Shown: positions 33,846 to 43,454, counted from the stretch's first letter. The stretch: 64,000 nucleotides of DNA from Chthonobacter albigriseus (GCF_013839445.1 NZ_JACDIT010000005.1:248001-312000), one strand, 5' to 3'. The notes: a model not told the origin generated them from the letters alone. Numbers and translations are program-made.

Positions 33846-34709
33846 ATGCGTAACCGTCCGATCCTTGCCGCCGTGTGCGGCCTCATTCCGCTCGTCCTCG
33901 CCTCCGGGCCCGCAGTTTCGGCCGATCCCTACGCCGAACCCGGTCCGTTCGACGCCCCGGCGCCGCTGCCGCCCGACCGTCCCACGGTGAAGGCCGTGGC
34001 CGCGATCGCCAGCGACGACTATCGCGAGGGTATCTCAACCACCGACCACGGTCTCTATGCATTCGGACGCGTGGAAGCCGCTTACGGCGCTTTCTATGGC
34101 GCGCTGGCGACCTTCACCGAGGGCGACGATCCCGACATGGGCGTCGCGCTCACCGCCGGAGCCCGGCCGACCCTCGGGCAGGTCGCTTTCGACGTCAGCC
34201 TGACGCGGGAACAGATCTTCGGCAACCCGGATGCGAGCGATTTCGTGCTGCACGGGCATGCCAGCGCTCCCGTGGCGGAGAACGTCACCGCGACCGGCGG
34301 CTCCACCTACACGCTCGCCGACGAGGGCCGCGACACCTGGGATCTCTATGCGGCGGCTGCCATGTCGATCCCGGAGGCGGTCAACCTCGGCGGCAAGGTC
34401 ACCTATCAGCCCTATTCCGACGTGTCGCCCGACGCGGCGATCAAGGTCGGCGGTTCGATCGAGGTGCCTCTGCCGAAAGGGTTCAGCGTGTCGAGCGGGC
34501 TCACCTATGCACATTACGTGGACGACGACGTGCCGAACTACGCCTGGTACGACATCGGCGCGAGTTGGAAGGCCACGGAGTGGGCGACAGTCGACCTGCG
34601 TTGGCACGGCAACACGCTTTCCGCCGGCGACTGCGCCGCCCACGCGGCCACCGACTGCGACGGCCGGATCGTCGGCAAGCTCATCCTGAACCAGGAATTC
34701 GGGATGTAG
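33846..34709 (+). CDS. TorF-like outer membrane porin-like protein
   Basis: A 287-residue protein with a clear Sec signal peptide (ending AVSA), a Pro-rich start, then beta-barrel-like alternation: KAVAAIASDDYREGISTTDHGLYAFGRVEAAYGAFYGALATF recalls TorF-type putative porins. Later come VAFDVSLTREQIFGN, GGKVTYQPYSDVSPDAAIKVGGSIEVPL and the terminal LILNQEFGM, with a final aromatic-hydrophobic end suited to barrel assembly. The substrate, if any, is not evident. Confidence 0.72.
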   Translation: MRNRPILAAVCGLIPLVLASGPAVSADPYAEPGPFDAPAPLPPDRPTVKAVAAIASDDYREGISTTDHGLYAFGRVEAAYGAFYGALATFTEGDDPDMGVALTAGARPTLGQVAFDVSLTREQIFGNPDASDFVLHGHASAPVAENVTATGGSTYTLADEGRDTWDLYAAAAMSIPEAVNLGGKVTYQPYSDVSPDAAIKVGGSIEVPLPKGFSVSSGLTYAHYVDDDVPNYAWYDIGASWKATEWATVDLRWHGNTLSAGDCAAHAATDCDGRIVGKLILNQEFGM

Positions 34710-34733
34710 AGGTCGGCCGGTCCTGGTCGAAGG

Positions 34734-35087
34734 TTACTCAGCCGCCGTATCGGCCGGACGATCGGGCTCTCGCTCCTCGTCCGGCATCGCCAGCAGCACC
34801 GGCGGTCGGTCATCGAACCGAACGACAAGATCAAGCCGGCCTCCCATGGCCTCTATATACTCGCGCAAGGTGGAGACCTTCGGATCAATCCGGCGCTCCA
34901 GTTGGGCGACTGACACCTGATTTTTTCCGAGACGCCCGGCGACCTCCGTCTGGGTCAGCTCCAGCCACTTGCGAAGTTCCTGCATGGTGCGGACTTCTGC
35001 GACGAGATCCTGGGCAAGCGACTTTGCGTGCTGTCGCTGCTCTTCAGTCAGATACTTCCGGCTGAATTCGTCGGCGGTTATCGCCAT
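34734..35087 (-). CDS. HigA-like XRE antitoxin
   Basis: A 117-residue protein with an XRE helix-turn-helix: LRKWLELTQTEVAGRLGKNQVSVAQLERRIDPKVSTLREYIEAMGGRLDLVVRF. The N-terminal half is charged and helical. It lies after the RelE-like gene, its ATG 35087 one base after the toxin stop, in the toxin-first order of HigBA modules. It probably represses the promoter at 35450-35495 and neutralises the toxin. Confidence 0.85.
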   Translation of the reverse strand: MAITADEFSRKYLTEEQRQHAKSLAQDLVAEVRTMQELRKWLELTQTEVAGRLGKNQVSVAQLERRIDPKVSTLREYIEAMGGRLDLVVRFDDRPPVLLAMPDEEREPDRPADTAAE

Positions 35088-35088
35088 C

Positions 35089-35448
35089 TCATCCGTCCTC
35101 TCCTTGAGTCGCAAGCCACTTCGCGAATCGATGATCCGCCTTCGCGATCAGCCGGCGATAGAACCGCCTCTGATCCAGACCAGCCTTGTCTCCCCCGACC
35201 AGGAGGACTGCCCGACGGTTCGGGTCGAATGCGAACGCGATGCGCCAGATTCCGTCTCTTGTCCGAAACCGCAGTTCCTTCATGTTCACGAACCGCGACC
35301 CCGTCAGCGTGTCGGCATGTGGACGGTTCAACTGGGGTCCGATAGCCGCAAGCAGTTCCATTGATGCGACGAGGCCCTCTCTTGCCGCAACAGGCCAAGA
35401 GGCCGCTTCCGGCTCGAACTCATCGTGAATCAATACGGTCCATGGCAT
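35089..35448 (-). CDS. HigB/RelE-like toxin (Gp49-like)
   Basis: A 119-residue protein of the phage-derived Gp49-like/HigB fold: WTVLIHDEFEPEAASWP, then NMKELRFRTRDGIWRIAFAFDPNRRAVLLVGGDKAG and FYRRLIAKADHRFAKWL. The strand pairs KELRFR and WRIAFAF followed by AVLLVGGDK are typical of RelE-type mRNA interferases that act on ribosome-bound mRNA. It is co-transcribed with the XRE antitoxin. A tight inverted repeat lies at the promoter. Confidence 0.85.
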   Translation of the reverse strand: MPWTVLIHDEFEPEAASWPVAAREGLVASMELLAAIGPQLNRPHADTLTGSRFVNMKELRFRTRDGIWRIAFAFDPNRRAVLLVGGDKAGLDQRRFYRRLIAKADHRFAKWLATQGEDG

Positions 35449-35470
35449 GGCGAATATAGGTCAAAACTTC

Positions 35471-35488
35471 TATAAGTTCCAGCTTATA
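35471..35488 (-). promoter_or_regulatory. Toxin-antitoxin operator
   Basis: TATAAG (35471-35476) and CTTATA (35483-35488) form a perfect inverted repeat with a 6-base spacer, within an AT-rich block about 25-40 bases upstream of the toxin start. It is a likely operator for the HigA-like repressor and overlaps the probable -10 region. Confidence 0.55.
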
Positions 35489-35498
35489 TTCTAGACCA

Positions 35499-37556
35499 TC
35501 AAGCCTGCTCGTGGAAGTAGTCGTAGATGGCCTTGGCGGTGGACGTGCTGAGGCCGGGGACGGCTTCCAGGTCGCTGAGGCCGGCGCGCTGGATCGCCTT
35601 CAGCGTGCCGAAGTGGTTGAGCAGAGCGCGCTTGCGGGTCGGGCCGACGCCGGGGATCTCCTCCAGGCCGCCCTTGGAGATCTGGCGGCTGCGGCGAGCG
35701 CGGTGGCTGCCGATGGCGAAGCGGTGGGCCTCGTCGCGCATCCGCTGGATGAAGTAGAGCACCGGGTCGCGGGTCGGCAGCATGAAGTCCGCCCGGCCTG
35801 GTATGAAGAAGCGCTCGCGGCCGGCATCGCGGTCCGGCCCCTTGGCGACGCCCACCATCGGCATGTCGGCCAGGCCGAGGTCGGTCAGGATCGCGCGAAC
35901 CGCGTTCAGCTGGCCCTGGCCGCCGTCGATCAGGATCAGGTCCGGCCAGGGGCCGAAGCCGTCCTCGTCGCGCGGCGCCGTCTGGCGGCTGCCGTGTTCC
36001 TTGACAAGCCGGGAGAAGCGGCGGGTCATCACCTCGCGCATCATGCCGAAGTCGTCGCCCGGGGTGATCTCCTCGGAGCGGATGTTGAACTTGCGGTACT
36101 GGTTCTTCACGAAGCCGCCGGGTCCGGCGACGATCATGGCGCCGACCGGGTTGGTGCCCATGATGTGCGAGTTGTCGTAGACCTCGATCCGGCGCGGCGG
36201 CACCTCCAGCCCGAACACCTTGCCGAGGCCTTCCAGCAGGCGCGCCTGGCTGGAGGTGTCGGCGAGCTTGCGGCCGAGCGCCTCGCGGGCGTTCTGGACG
36301 GCGTGGTCGACCAGTTCGCGCTTTTCGCCGCGCTGCGGGCGCAGCACCTCCACCCGGTGCTCCGCCTTCTCGGTGAGGGCGCGCGACAGCAGCTCCATCT
36401 CGTCGAGGTCGTGGCTGAGCAGGATCAGCCGCGGCGGCGGGCGGTCGTCGTAGAACTGCGCGATGAAGGAGGTCAGCACCTCCATCGGCTCGGTGCCGGC
36501 GGCGACCTTGGGGAAGAAGGCGTGGTTGCCCCAGTTCTGGCCGGTGCGGAAGAAGAACACCTGCACGCAGTAGTGCCCGCCGTCGCCATGCAGCGCGAAG
36601 ACGTCGGCCTCGTCCACCCCTTGCGGGTTGATGCCCTGGTGGCCCTGGACGTGGCTGAGCGAGGCCAGCCGGTCGCGGTAGACGGCGGCGCGCTCGTAGT
36701 CCATGTCCTCGGCGGCCTTCGCCATCTCGGCGGCGAGTTCCTTGCGGATTACGCTCGACTTGCCGGAAAGGAAGTCCTCGGCCTCGCGGACCAGCACGCG
36801 GTACTCGTCGAGGGCGATCTCGCCGGTGCAGGGGCCGGCGCAGCGCTTGATCTGGTGGAGCATGCAGGGCCGCGTGCGCGACTGGTAGACGCCGTCCGCG
36901 CAGGTGCGGATCAGGAAGGCCTTCTGCAGCGCGTTGATGGTGCGGTCCACCGCGCCGGCGGAGGCGAAGGGGCCGAAGTAGCGGCCCTTCCGGCTGCGGG
37001 CGCCGCGGTGCTTCACCAGCTGCGGCGCCTCGTGATCCTCGGCAATCAGGATGTAGGGAAAGCTCTTGTCGTCGCGCAGCAGCACATTGAAGCGCGGCCG
37101 CAACTGCTTGATGAGGTTGGCCTCCAGCAGCAGCGCCTCGGTCTCCGTTGCCGTGCGGACGAACTCCATCGATGCCGTCAGCTGCACCATGCGGATGATG
37201 CGCGTCGGAAGCTGGCCGAGCCGGGTGTAGTTCGACACGCGCTTCTTCAGCGAGCGCGCCTTGCCCACGTAGAGCACGTCGCCGGCCTCGTTGAGCATCC
37301 GGTAGACGCCCGGGGCGTTGGGCAGCAGCTTGACCATGCCGGCGACGACGGCGACGCCCTTGCGGCCGTCCTTGCCGTCGATGTCGATCTCCGAGCCTTC
37401 CGCCTCGACCGCCGCGTCAAGGTCGGCCGCCTCCTCGGCGTCGCCGTCCTCCACGTCCATCGGCGCCAGCGTGTCGTCGTCGCCGCCCGCCACGGGCGCG
37501 AGGGCGGCCACCTCGGCCGGCTCCGGAATGCGATCCTGGTCCTTCATGTCGTCCAT
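35499..37556 (-). CDS. uvrC: Excinuclease ABC subunit C
   Basis: UvrC makes both incisions in nucleotide excision repair with UvrA and UvrB. The 685-residue protein has the GIY-YIG nuclease at about 80-160 ([30 protein letters not shown]), the UvrBC domain, the C-terminal nuclease half ([24 protein letters not shown]) and a helix-hairpin-helix end ([23 protein letters not shown]). An acidic N-terminal extension of about 70 residues precedes the nuclease. Its start could be internal, but ATG 37556 is acceptable. The uvrB partner lies at 60.8 kb in this window. Confidence 0.96.
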   Translation of the reverse strand: MDDMKDQDRIPEPAEVAALAPVAGGDDDTLAPMDVEDGDAEEAADLDAAVEAEGSEIDIDGKDGRKGVAVVAGMVKLLPNAPGVYRMLNEAGDVLYVGKARSLKKRVSNYTRLGQLPTRIIRMVQLTASMEFVRTATETEALLLEANLIKQLRPRFNVLLRDDKSFPYILIAEDHEAPQLVKHRGARSRKGRYFGPFASAGAVDRTINALQKAFLIRTCADGVYQSRTRPCMLHQIKRCAGPCTGEIALDEYRVLVREAEDFLSGKSSVIRKELAAEMAKAAEDMDYERAAVYRDRLASLSHVQGHQGINPQGVDEADVFALHGDGGHYCVQVFFFRTGQNWGNHAFFPKVAAGTEPMEVLTSFIAQFYDDRPPPRLILLSHDLDEMELLSRALTEKAEHRVEVLRPQRGEKRELVDHAVQNAREALGRKLADTSSQARLLEGLGKVFGLEVPPRRIEVYDNSHIMGTNPVGAMIVAGPGGFVKNQYRKFNIRSEEITPGDDFGMMREVMTRRFSRLVKEHGSRQTAPRDEDGFGPWPDLILIDGGQGQLNAVRAILTDLGLADMPMVGVAKGPDRDAGRERFFIPGRADFMLPTRDPVLYFIQRMRDEAHRFAIGSHRARRSRQISKGGLEEIPGVGPTRKRALLNHFGTLKAIQRAGLSDLEAVPGLSTSTAKAIYDYFHEQA

Positions 37557-37680
37557 GCAAATCCGCCCAAAGGGCCGCGCGCCCCCATCCGCCTACCGGC
37601 GATTCGCGTCAGCCGGCGTCAGCTGATTCTATATAGGACCAAGCCGGCAGGATTTCGCCCGGGCGCTTGATGCCTCCATC

Positions 37681-38886
37681 CTACTCGTGCCGGAGCGCTT
37701 CGATCGGGTCCAGCCGCGCGGCGCGCCTTGCGGGGAAAAATCCGAAGGCGACGCCGACAAGGGCGGAGAAGGCGAAGGCGAGGGCGACGATCGTGGGGTC
37801 GACGATGAAGGGCACGGAGAGGAGCCGGGCCGTGCCGTAGGCGAGCGAGAGCCCGGTGAGGATGCCGATCAGTCCGCCGAACAGGGAAAGCACGACGGCC
37901 TCGACCAGGAACTGGGTCAGCACCTGGTGCTCCAGCGCGCCGATGGCGAGGCGGATGCCGATCTCGCGGGTGCGCTCGGTGACCGAGACCAGCATGATGT
38001 TCATGATGCCGATGCCGCCGACCACAAGGCTGACGGCGGCGACCGCTCCGAGCAGGCCGGTGAGGATGGTGGTGGTCGCCGTCATCGTCTGCACCAGCTG
38101 GCGCATGTCGCGGACGGAGAAGTCGTCGTCGTCACCGGCGAGGATGTCGCGCCGTTCGCGCAGGAGATCCTCCACCGCCGCCTGGACCTTGCCCGTGTCG
38201 ACGCCGTCCCGGGCGGAGATCAGGATGGTGTCGACGGTGGTGGTGCCGGCTATCCGCCGCTGGAAGGCGCGCAGCGGCATGATCACCGTGTCGTCGCGGT
38301 CGCTGCCGACCGTCGATTCGCCCCGCTCCACCAAGAGCCCGACCACCGGGCAGGCGATGTTCTTGACCCGGATGGTCTGGCCGACCGGGTCGGCGGTGCC
38401 GAACAACTCTTGGCGCACGGTCTCGCCGATCAGGCAGACGGAGCGGCCGGCGCGGGCCTCGCTCTCCGTGAAGTTGCGACCGGAGGAGACAGACCAGGCC
38501 TGCGTCGTCAGGTAGTCGGCGTTGGTGCCGACGAGACCGACGGTGCGGCTCTCCGAACCGGCGACGACCGCGACGCTCTTCTGCGACACCGGGGCGACGG
38601 CGAGAATGCCGCCGACATCGGCGCGGATGGCATCGGCGTCGGCCAGAGTGAAGGACCGGGCGGAGGAGGAGGGTGCGCCGGGTCCCATCTGGCCGGGCCG
38701 GGCGAACAGGAGGTTGTTCCCCATCGAGGAGAGTTCGCTGGTGATCTTGGCCGTCGCGCCGTTGCCGACGGTCACCATGGCGATCACCGCGGCGACGCCG
38801 ATGACGATGCCGAGCACGGTCAGGAAGGAGCGGAGCGTGTTGCGGCGTATGGTGCGGACGGCGAGCAGCAGGGTTTCCCAAAGCAT
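37681..38886 (-). CDS. MacB-type ABC transporter permease
   Basis: A 401-residue permease with the FtsX/MacB layout: one TM near the N-terminus (RTIRRNTLRSFLTVLGIVIGVAAVIAMVTVGNG), a periplasmic domain of about 220 residues, and three TMs at the C-terminus (LLGAVAAVSLVVGGIGIMNIMLVSVTERTREIGIRLAIGA, then LFGGLIGILTGLSLAYG and ALAFAFSALVGVAFGFFPARRAARLDPIEALRHE). It overlaps the ATPase stop (TGATG). The E. coli MacB fuses this with the ATPase; here they are separate. It likely exports a lipophilic or peptide substrate. Confidence 0.92.
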   Translation of the reverse strand: MLWETLLLAVRTIRRNTLRSFLTVLGIVIGVAAVIAMVTVGNGATAKITSELSSMGNNLLFARPGQMGPGAPSSSARSFTLADADAIRADVGGILAVAPVSQKSVAVVAGSESRTVGLVGTNADYLTTQAWSVSSGRNFTESEARAGRSVCLIGETVRQELFGTADPVGQTIRVKNIACPVVGLLVERGESTVGSDRDDTVIMPLRAFQRRIAGTTTVDTILISARDGVDTGKVQAAVEDLLRERRDILAGDDDDFSVRDMRQLVQTMTATTTILTGLLGAVAAVSLVVGGIGIMNIMLVSVTERTREIGIRLAIGALEHQVLTQFLVEAVVLSLFGGLIGILTGLSLAYGTARLLSVPFIVDPTIVALAFAFSALVGVAFGFFPARRAARLDPIEALRHE

Positions 38887-39596
38887 CAGGCGGCCCTCGC
38901 CGTGGCGGTGTCGCTGTCCACACGGCCGTCCTTGAAACGGATCGTCCGGTGGGCGAAGGCGGCGATGTCGGGCTCGTGCGTCACCATCACCACGGTGATG
39001 CCGCGTTCGGTGTTGAGCTCGGTGAGGAGCGCCATGATCTCCTCGCTGGTGCGGGTGTCGAGGTTGCCGGTCGGCTCGTCGGCGAGAAGCAGCATCGGAT
39101 CCGTGACGATGGCGCGAGCGATCGCGACGCGCTGCTGCTGGCCGCCGGAGAGCGCGGACGGCACATGGTGCTCGCGGCCCTGAAGGCCCACGCGGGCGAG
39201 CGCCTCGCGGGCGAGCGCGGTCCGCTCGGCCGCGCCGACGCCCCGGTAGACCAGCGGCAGCTCCACGTTCTCCTGGGCGCTGGTGCGGGGCAGCAGGTTG
39301 AAGCCCTGGAACACAAAGCCGAGAAAGCTGCGGCGCAGGATGGTGCGGGCGTCCCGGTCGAGGCCGCTCACCGAGACGCCGTCGAAGAGGTATTCGCCCG
39401 CCGTCGGCGTATCCAGGCAACCGATGATGTTCATCGCGGTCGACTTGCCTGAACCGGATGGGCCCATCACCGCCACGAACTCGCCGGCGGCAATGGCGAG
39501 GTCGACGCCGTCGAGCGCGCGCACCTCCGCATCACCCTCGCCATAGCGACGGGCGATGCCGCGGAACTCGACGAGGGGCGTCACCTCGGTCATCAC
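38886..39596 (-). CDS. MacB/LolD-type ABC transporter ATPase
   Basis: A 236-residue ATPase: Walker A GPSGSGKST, the Q loop in FVFQGFNLLPRTSAQENVELPL, signature LSGGQQQRVAIARAI, Walker B LLLADEPTGNLD and the switch His in VVMVTHEPDIA. The LLPRTSAxENVELPL block is typical of the MacB/LolD family. It lies between the adaptor and the permease with four-base overlaps on both sides, so the three genes form one translational unit. Confidence 0.95.
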   Translation of the reverse strand: MMTEVTPLVEFRGIARRYGEGDAEVRALDGVDLAIAAGEFVAVMGPSGSGKSTAMNIIGCLDTPTAGEYLFDGVSVSGLDRDARTILRRSFLGFVFQGFNLLPRTSAQENVELPLVYRGVGAAERTALAREALARVGLQGREHHVPSALSGGQQQRVAIARAIVTDPMLLLADEPTGNLDTRTSEEIMALLTELNTERGITVVMVTHEPDIAAFAHRTIRFKDGRVDSDTATARAA

Positions 39597-40873
39597 GGCT
39601 GCTTCGTCGTGGAGTCCACGACCACCGCGTCGCCGGGTGCCAGGTCGCCGGAGGCGACGATGGTATTGCGATCGTCGCTCGAGCCGGTTTCCACCATCAC
39701 TGGGGAGGGGACGCCGTCCTTCAGGACGTAGAGCGTCCGCTGGCGGCCTTCGTTCGCGCTCGTCGGTTTGGCCGGCGCCTGCGGTGGGCGAGGCAGGAGC
39801 CTCGACAAGAGGCCGCCGCTGCTCGCTGCGGTCTCTGCCGGCGGCGCCCAGCGCAGCGCAGCGTTCGGCACCAGGAGGGCGTCGTCGTGATGCTCCACGA
39901 CGATGTCCGCGGTTGCGGTCATGCCCGGGCGGAGCGCCAGATCGCGGTTGTCGACGTCGAGCAGGGCCTTGTAGGTCACCACGTTCTGCACGGTCTCGGA
40001 GGCGAAGCGGATATCGCGGATGGAGGCGGGGAAGGTGCGATCGGGGTAGGCATCGACCGCGAAGGACGCGGCCTGACCGATGGCGACCCGGCCGACGTCG
40101 GCCTCGTCCACGTCGACGCGCAGTTCCATGCGCTTCAGGTCCTCGGCGAGCGAGAAGAGCACCGGCGCCTGCAGCGAGGCGGCGACGGTCTGGCCGGGAT
40201 CCACCGAGCGGGACAGCACCACGCCGTCGATGGGCGAGAGGATCTTAGCCTTGGTAAGGTTGGTTTCGGCGAGCCTCAGGTCCGCCGCGGCGACCTCCAC
40301 GTCGGCCTCCGCGCTGGTGCGTGCGGCGATCGCGCGGTCGAGCGCGGCCTTTGACGTTTCCAGTTCCTGCGCCGAGATGACGGTCCGCTCCAGCAGCACC
40401 ACCTTGCGGTCGTACTCGGCCTGCGATTGGCGGATGGTTGCGTCCGCCTCGCTGACCTTGGCGCGGGAGGCGGCGAGCTTGGCGCGGGCGCTCGCCACGG
40501 ACACGTCGAGCTTGTCGGTGTCGAGCTCGGCGAGCACATCGCCCTTCCGGACGGGGCTGTTGTAGGTGACGTTCACGGCCCGCACGGTGCCGGAGAGCTC
40601 GCTGCCGACCTCCACCTGGTTGGTCGGGTAGATCGATCCCGTCGCCGTCACCTCCACGGTGAGCGCGCCGCGAGCCGCGACGGCGGTGGCGTAGGTGGTG
40701 GCGACCGCCGATCGGCTCGCCCACCAGGCGTATCCGCCGCCGAGCAGGGCGACGGCCACGACGGTCCAGACCATGCGGCTGCGCCAGCGTCGCCGCGCGC
40801 CGGTGCGCGAAGCTGTCTTCAGCACGTCCTCCACGCGTCGGCGCTCGGGCGCGGACTCCACGGCTGCGGTCAT
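39593..40873 (-). CDS. MacA-type periplasmic adaptor
   Basis: A 426-residue membrane fusion protein with one N-terminal TM (MVWTVVAVALLGGGYAWWAS), a barrel-sandwich segment (TVEVTATGSIYPTNQVEVGSELSGTVRAVNVTYNSPVRKGDVLAELDTDKLD), a helical hairpin (SRAKVSEADATIRQSQAEYDRKVVLLERTVISAQELETSKAALDRA), the second lipoyl half (KILSPIDGVVLSRSVDPGQTV) and a beta barrel with a C-terminal domain. It would join the ABC parts to an outer membrane channel, which is not encoded here. It starts the three-gene operon. Confidence 0.92.
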   Translation of the reverse strand: MTAAVESAPERRRVEDVLKTASRTGARRRWRSRMVWTVVAVALLGGGYAWWASRSAVATTYATAVAARGALTVEVTATGSIYPTNQVEVGSELSGTVRAVNVTYNSPVRKGDVLAELDTDKLDVSVASARAKLAASRAKVSEADATIRQSQAEYDRKVVLLERTVISAQELETSKAALDRAIAARTSAEADVEVAAADLRLAETNLTKAKILSPIDGVVLSRSVDPGQTVAASLQAPVLFSLAEDLKRMELRVDVDEADVGRVAIGQAASFAVDAYPDRTFPASIRDIRFASETVQNVVTYKALLDVDNRDLALRPGMTATADIVVEHHDDALLVPNAALRWAPPAETAASSGGLLSRLLPRPPQAPAKPTSANEGRQRTLYVLKDGVPSPVMVETGSSDDRNTIVASGDLAPGDAVVVDSTTKQP

Positions 40874-41036
40874 CTTCGGCTCCTGGACGGGCGGCGGGAC
40901 AAGCCAGCCGCGATCGGGCCGGACTAAACCACGTCTCCTGTCTTGCGTGTGTGCCGAATTGTATCCGTTTTCCGCACCCGCACGTTGAGGGATGTCAAGC
41001 GTCGACCGAGGGCGCTACCGACCTGAAGAGCAAGGC

Positions 41037-41804
41037 CTATTCGGCGATCCCGACCACGTCGGGGGTCTCCCAGGCGAGGTGCTGGCCGCCGTCGAGGGCG
41101 AGCATCTGGCCGGTGAAGGAGCGGCTCTCCAGGATGAAGCGGACCGCGGCGGTGATCTCGTCGAGGCTCGGGCCGCGCTGCAGGAGCACGGCGTCCGTCT
41201 GCTTGCGGAAGTCGTCCGGGCCCTGGCGGACATTGGCCAGCGTCGGCCCGGGGCCGATGCCGGCGACGCGGACGCGGGGGGCGAGCGCCTGGGCAAGCGT
41301 CTGCGTCGCGCTCCATAAAGCCGACTTGGAGAGCGTGTAGGAGAAGAACATCGGGTTCGGCCGCCAGACCCGCTGGTCGATCAGGTTGATCACCACACCG
41401 TCGCGGGTGGGGGGCAGGCGGTTGGCGAGGTCGCGGGCGAGGAACACCGGGGCGGCGAGGTTGACGTTCATGTGCCGGGCCCAGAGGTTCGGCTCCAGGC
41501 TCGTCGCTTCGTCGCGTTCGAAAGCACTGGCGTTGTTGACGAGCACGTCGACCGGGCCGAGCCGGCGTTCGGCCTCGGGAATGATGCGGGCGACCGCGTC
41601 GAGGTCGGCGAGGTCGGCGGTGATCACGGCCACGCGGCCCTGGCCGCGGCGGATCTCGTCGGCGACGTCCTCGGCCTCCTCGCGCGAGCGATTGCAGTGG
41701 AGCGCCACCGCGTAGCCCTCGGCGGCGAGATCGAGCGCGATTGCCCTTCCGATGCGGCGGGCCGCACCGGTGACCACAGCGACGCCTCTTTCGTGGTGAT
41801 ACAT
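41037..41804 (-). CDS. SDR family pteridine-reductase-like protein
   Basis: A short-chain dehydrogenase with an unusual TGAARRIGRAIALDL nucleotide loop (the TGxxxRIG form seen in PTR1/FolM-like pteridine reductases), VLVNNAS, and catalytic Tyr-x3-Lys in YTLSKSALW. The strand NLIDQRVWRPNP replaces the usual Ser. IGPGPTLANVR and TGQMLALDGGQHLAWETP end it. ATG 41804 follows GGAGAC and gives 255 residues; longer starts add no family sequence. It may be a dihydropteridine or dihydrofolate reductase (inference). Confidence 0.8.
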   Translation of the reverse strand: MYHHERGVAVVTGAARRIGRAIALDLAAEGYAVALHCNRSREEAEDVADEIRRGQGRVAVITADLADLDAVARIIPEAERRLGPVDVLVNNASAFERDEATSLEPNLWARHMNVNLAAPVFLARDLANRLPPTRDGVVINLIDQRVWRPNPMFFSYTLSKSALWSATQTLAQALAPRVRVAGIGPGPTLANVRQGPDDFRKQTDAVLLQRGPSLDEITAAVRFILESRSFTGQMLALDGGQHLAWETPDVVGIAE

Positions 41805-42225
41805 GGGCCCGTCTCCGATAAGTGCCACGCTGGACATAGGCTTCGGCTCTGCCGTGGACAGGGCTGATCGCGAAGGCTTGAACGCGCCGGGACCAGGATT
41901 CCGGTCCGCTCGGAAGGGCATACGAAACCACGAGCCCGGCGGTTCAGTTCCCGTTGAGAATGAAAAGTTTTAACGTGTGGCTTAATCGCGTGGCAGGGTT
42001 AACACACCCTTCACCATGACCCGGCGATCCACGAAACTTTCCCGTCCTCGCCGCATTGTCGCCATTGCATGAGACGCGCCCAGCCACAATCAGGGGTCAA
42101 CGTCCGGGTCGATCCGGTCGCGCCCCCGCCCTCCAGGCAGCGCGCCGTGACGATGTGTTGTCGCCGGTCTTTGCGATCCTCCCCCCGCGATCCGGCGCCC
42201 GTGTTTGAGCTTAAGGAGTATTTCC
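41805..42225. other. Gene-free control region before the Omp gene
   Basis: These 421 bases hold no supported gene. From about 41955 to 42020 the sequence is AT-rich and has TTAA elements (TTTTAACGTGTGGCTTAATCG: TTAA, eight bases, TTAA) and a GGGTTAACACACCC near-palindrome. TTAA spacing is one base longer than the CtrA consensus. The Omp promoter and a leader of unknown length lie here. Confidence 0.45.
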
Positions 42226-42870
42226 ATGAACCGTGTGATCGCAGCCCTCTTCGCTGGATCCGCCGTGCTGGTGGCCGCCCCGGCCTTCGCCGCGGACCTG
42301 CCGGAGCCGATCCCCGCCGCCCCGATGGCCGAGACCATGGTCGAGCCGACCGCGTTCGACTGGACCGGAACCTACATCGGCGCCGACGCAGGCTACGTGT
42401 TCGGTGACGACAGTGCCTTCACCGACGCCTTCGCGGCCGGCGCCTTCGTCGGCTACAACTACGCCGTGACCCCGAACTGGGTGGTCGGCGGCGAGGCCGA
42501 CTTCCACTGGTTCGGCAGCGACGAAGGCTTCGCCACCGCCCTCGGTGACACCGGCTCCACGAGCGACAGCTATCTGTCGACCGTCCGTGCCCGCGTCGGC
42601 TACGCCTTCGACAGCGTGCTGGTCTACGGCACCGCCGGTCTTGCGGTCGGCTTCGGCGAAGTCGATCTTCCCGGCGGCAGCGACAGCAACACCCACGTCG
42701 GCTACGTCGTCGGCGCCGGTGTCGAGGCCGCTCTGACCGAGAACGTCACCGTCCGCGGCGAGTACAACTACATCGACGCCGGCTCGGAGACCTACTCCGA
42801 CGGTACCGATTCGGCCGATCTGGACTTCACCGGCCACCTCGTCAAGGTTGGCGTCGGCTACAAGTTCTGA
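42226..42870 (+). CDS. Omp25/31-type outer membrane beta-barrel protein
   Basis: A 214-residue protein with a Sec signal peptide (MNRVIAALFAGSAVLVAAPAFAAD) and an eight-strand barrel pattern: FDWTGTYIGADAGYVFG, FAAGAFVGYNYAVTPNWVVGGEADFHWFG, STVRARVGYAFDSVLVYGTAGLAVGFG, VGYVVGAGVEAALTENVTVRGEYNYID and the terminal HLVKVGVGYKF. This is the Omp25/31 family of Hyphomicrobiales. The ribosome site AAGGAG precedes ATG 42226, and the strong hairpin downstream suggests high expression. Its terminator is described separately. Confidence 0.92.
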   Translation: MNRVIAALFAGSAVLVAAPAFAADLPEPIPAAPMAETMVEPTAFDWTGTYIGADAGYVFGDDSAFTDAFAAGAFVGYNYAVTPNWVVGGEADFHWFGSDEGFATALGDTGSTSDSYLSTVRARVGYAFDSVLVYGTAGLAVGFGEVDLPGGSDSNTHVGYVVGAGVEAALTENVTVRGEYNYIDAGSETYSDGTDSADLDFTGHLVKVGVGYKF

Positions 42871-42895
42871 TCCACCGACGATCGGACTTCCACGG

Positions 42896-42924
42896 AAGAG
42901 CCCGGCCCGCAAGGCCGGGCTCTT
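42896..42924 (+). terminator. Terminator of the Omp gene
   Basis: A perfect 12-bp stem, AAGAGCCCGGCC (42896-42907) with GGCCGGGCTCTT (42913-42924), closes on a CGCAA loop and is followed by CTGCGTTTC. It also could serve the convergent YaiI gene on the other strand. Confidence 0.82.
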
Positions 42925-42941
42925 CTGCGTTTCGGGACGGG

Positions 42942-43415
42942 TCAACCGCGCCGGGAGATGCGCACGATCGCCTCGTGCAGGGCGGAGAGGAAGCGCGAGC
43001 GGTCCTTCGGCGCGAAGGGGCGGGGGCCGCCGGTGATCTCGCCGGTGGAACGCAGGTCGGTCATCAGGTCGCGGACGGCAAGCGCCATGCCGATCGAGCC
43101 CTCGTCGAAGGGTTTGCCGGTCGGTGAAATGACGGCGGCGCCGGCCTTAACGCAGCGGCTGGCCAGCGGAATGTCCGCCGTGACCACCACGTCGCCGGCA
43201 CCGGCCCGCGCGGCGATCCAGTCGTCGGCCACGTCGGGGCCGCTCGGTACGACCTCCAGGCGCACCGATCCGTCGCGCGGGATCGAGATCCAGCTGTTCG
43301 ACACCACGACCACCGGCCAGCGGTGCCGCTCGGCGACACGGTAGACCTCGTCCTTGACGGGGCAGGCGTCGCCGTCGACGTAGATGGTGCCGGGGGGCTT
43401 CGGTTGCGTGCTCAT
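42942..43415 (-). CDS. YaiI/YqxD family (DUF188) protein
   Basis: A 157-residue protein of the UPF0178 family, with a PIN-like or nuclease-related fold by some proposals. Landmarks are IYVDGDACPVKDEVYRVAERHRWPVVVVSNSW, DDWIAARAGAGDVVVTADIPLASRCVKAGAAVISPTGKPFDEGSIGMALAVRDLMTDLR, and the tail PKDRSRFLSALHEAI. Function is not established. ATG 43415 starts the family domain; the frame's extension to 43601 is a shadow of neighbour sequence. Confidence 0.9.
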   Translation of the reverse strand: MSTQPKPPGTIYVDGDACPVKDEVYRVAERHRWPVVVVSNSWISIPRDGSVRLEVVPSGPDVADDWIAARAGAGDVVVTADIPLASRCVKAGAAVISPTGKPFDEGSIGMALAVRDLMTDLRSTGEITGGPRPFAPKDRSRFLSALHEAIVRISRRG

Positions 43416-43454
43416 GGCGCGCCTCATAGGGCAAACCGGGGCGCGGAACAAGAA

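Noticed and set aside
35511-37670. 719-codon open frame opposite uvrC
   Set aside because: Antisense shadow of a certain gene, with no motifs.
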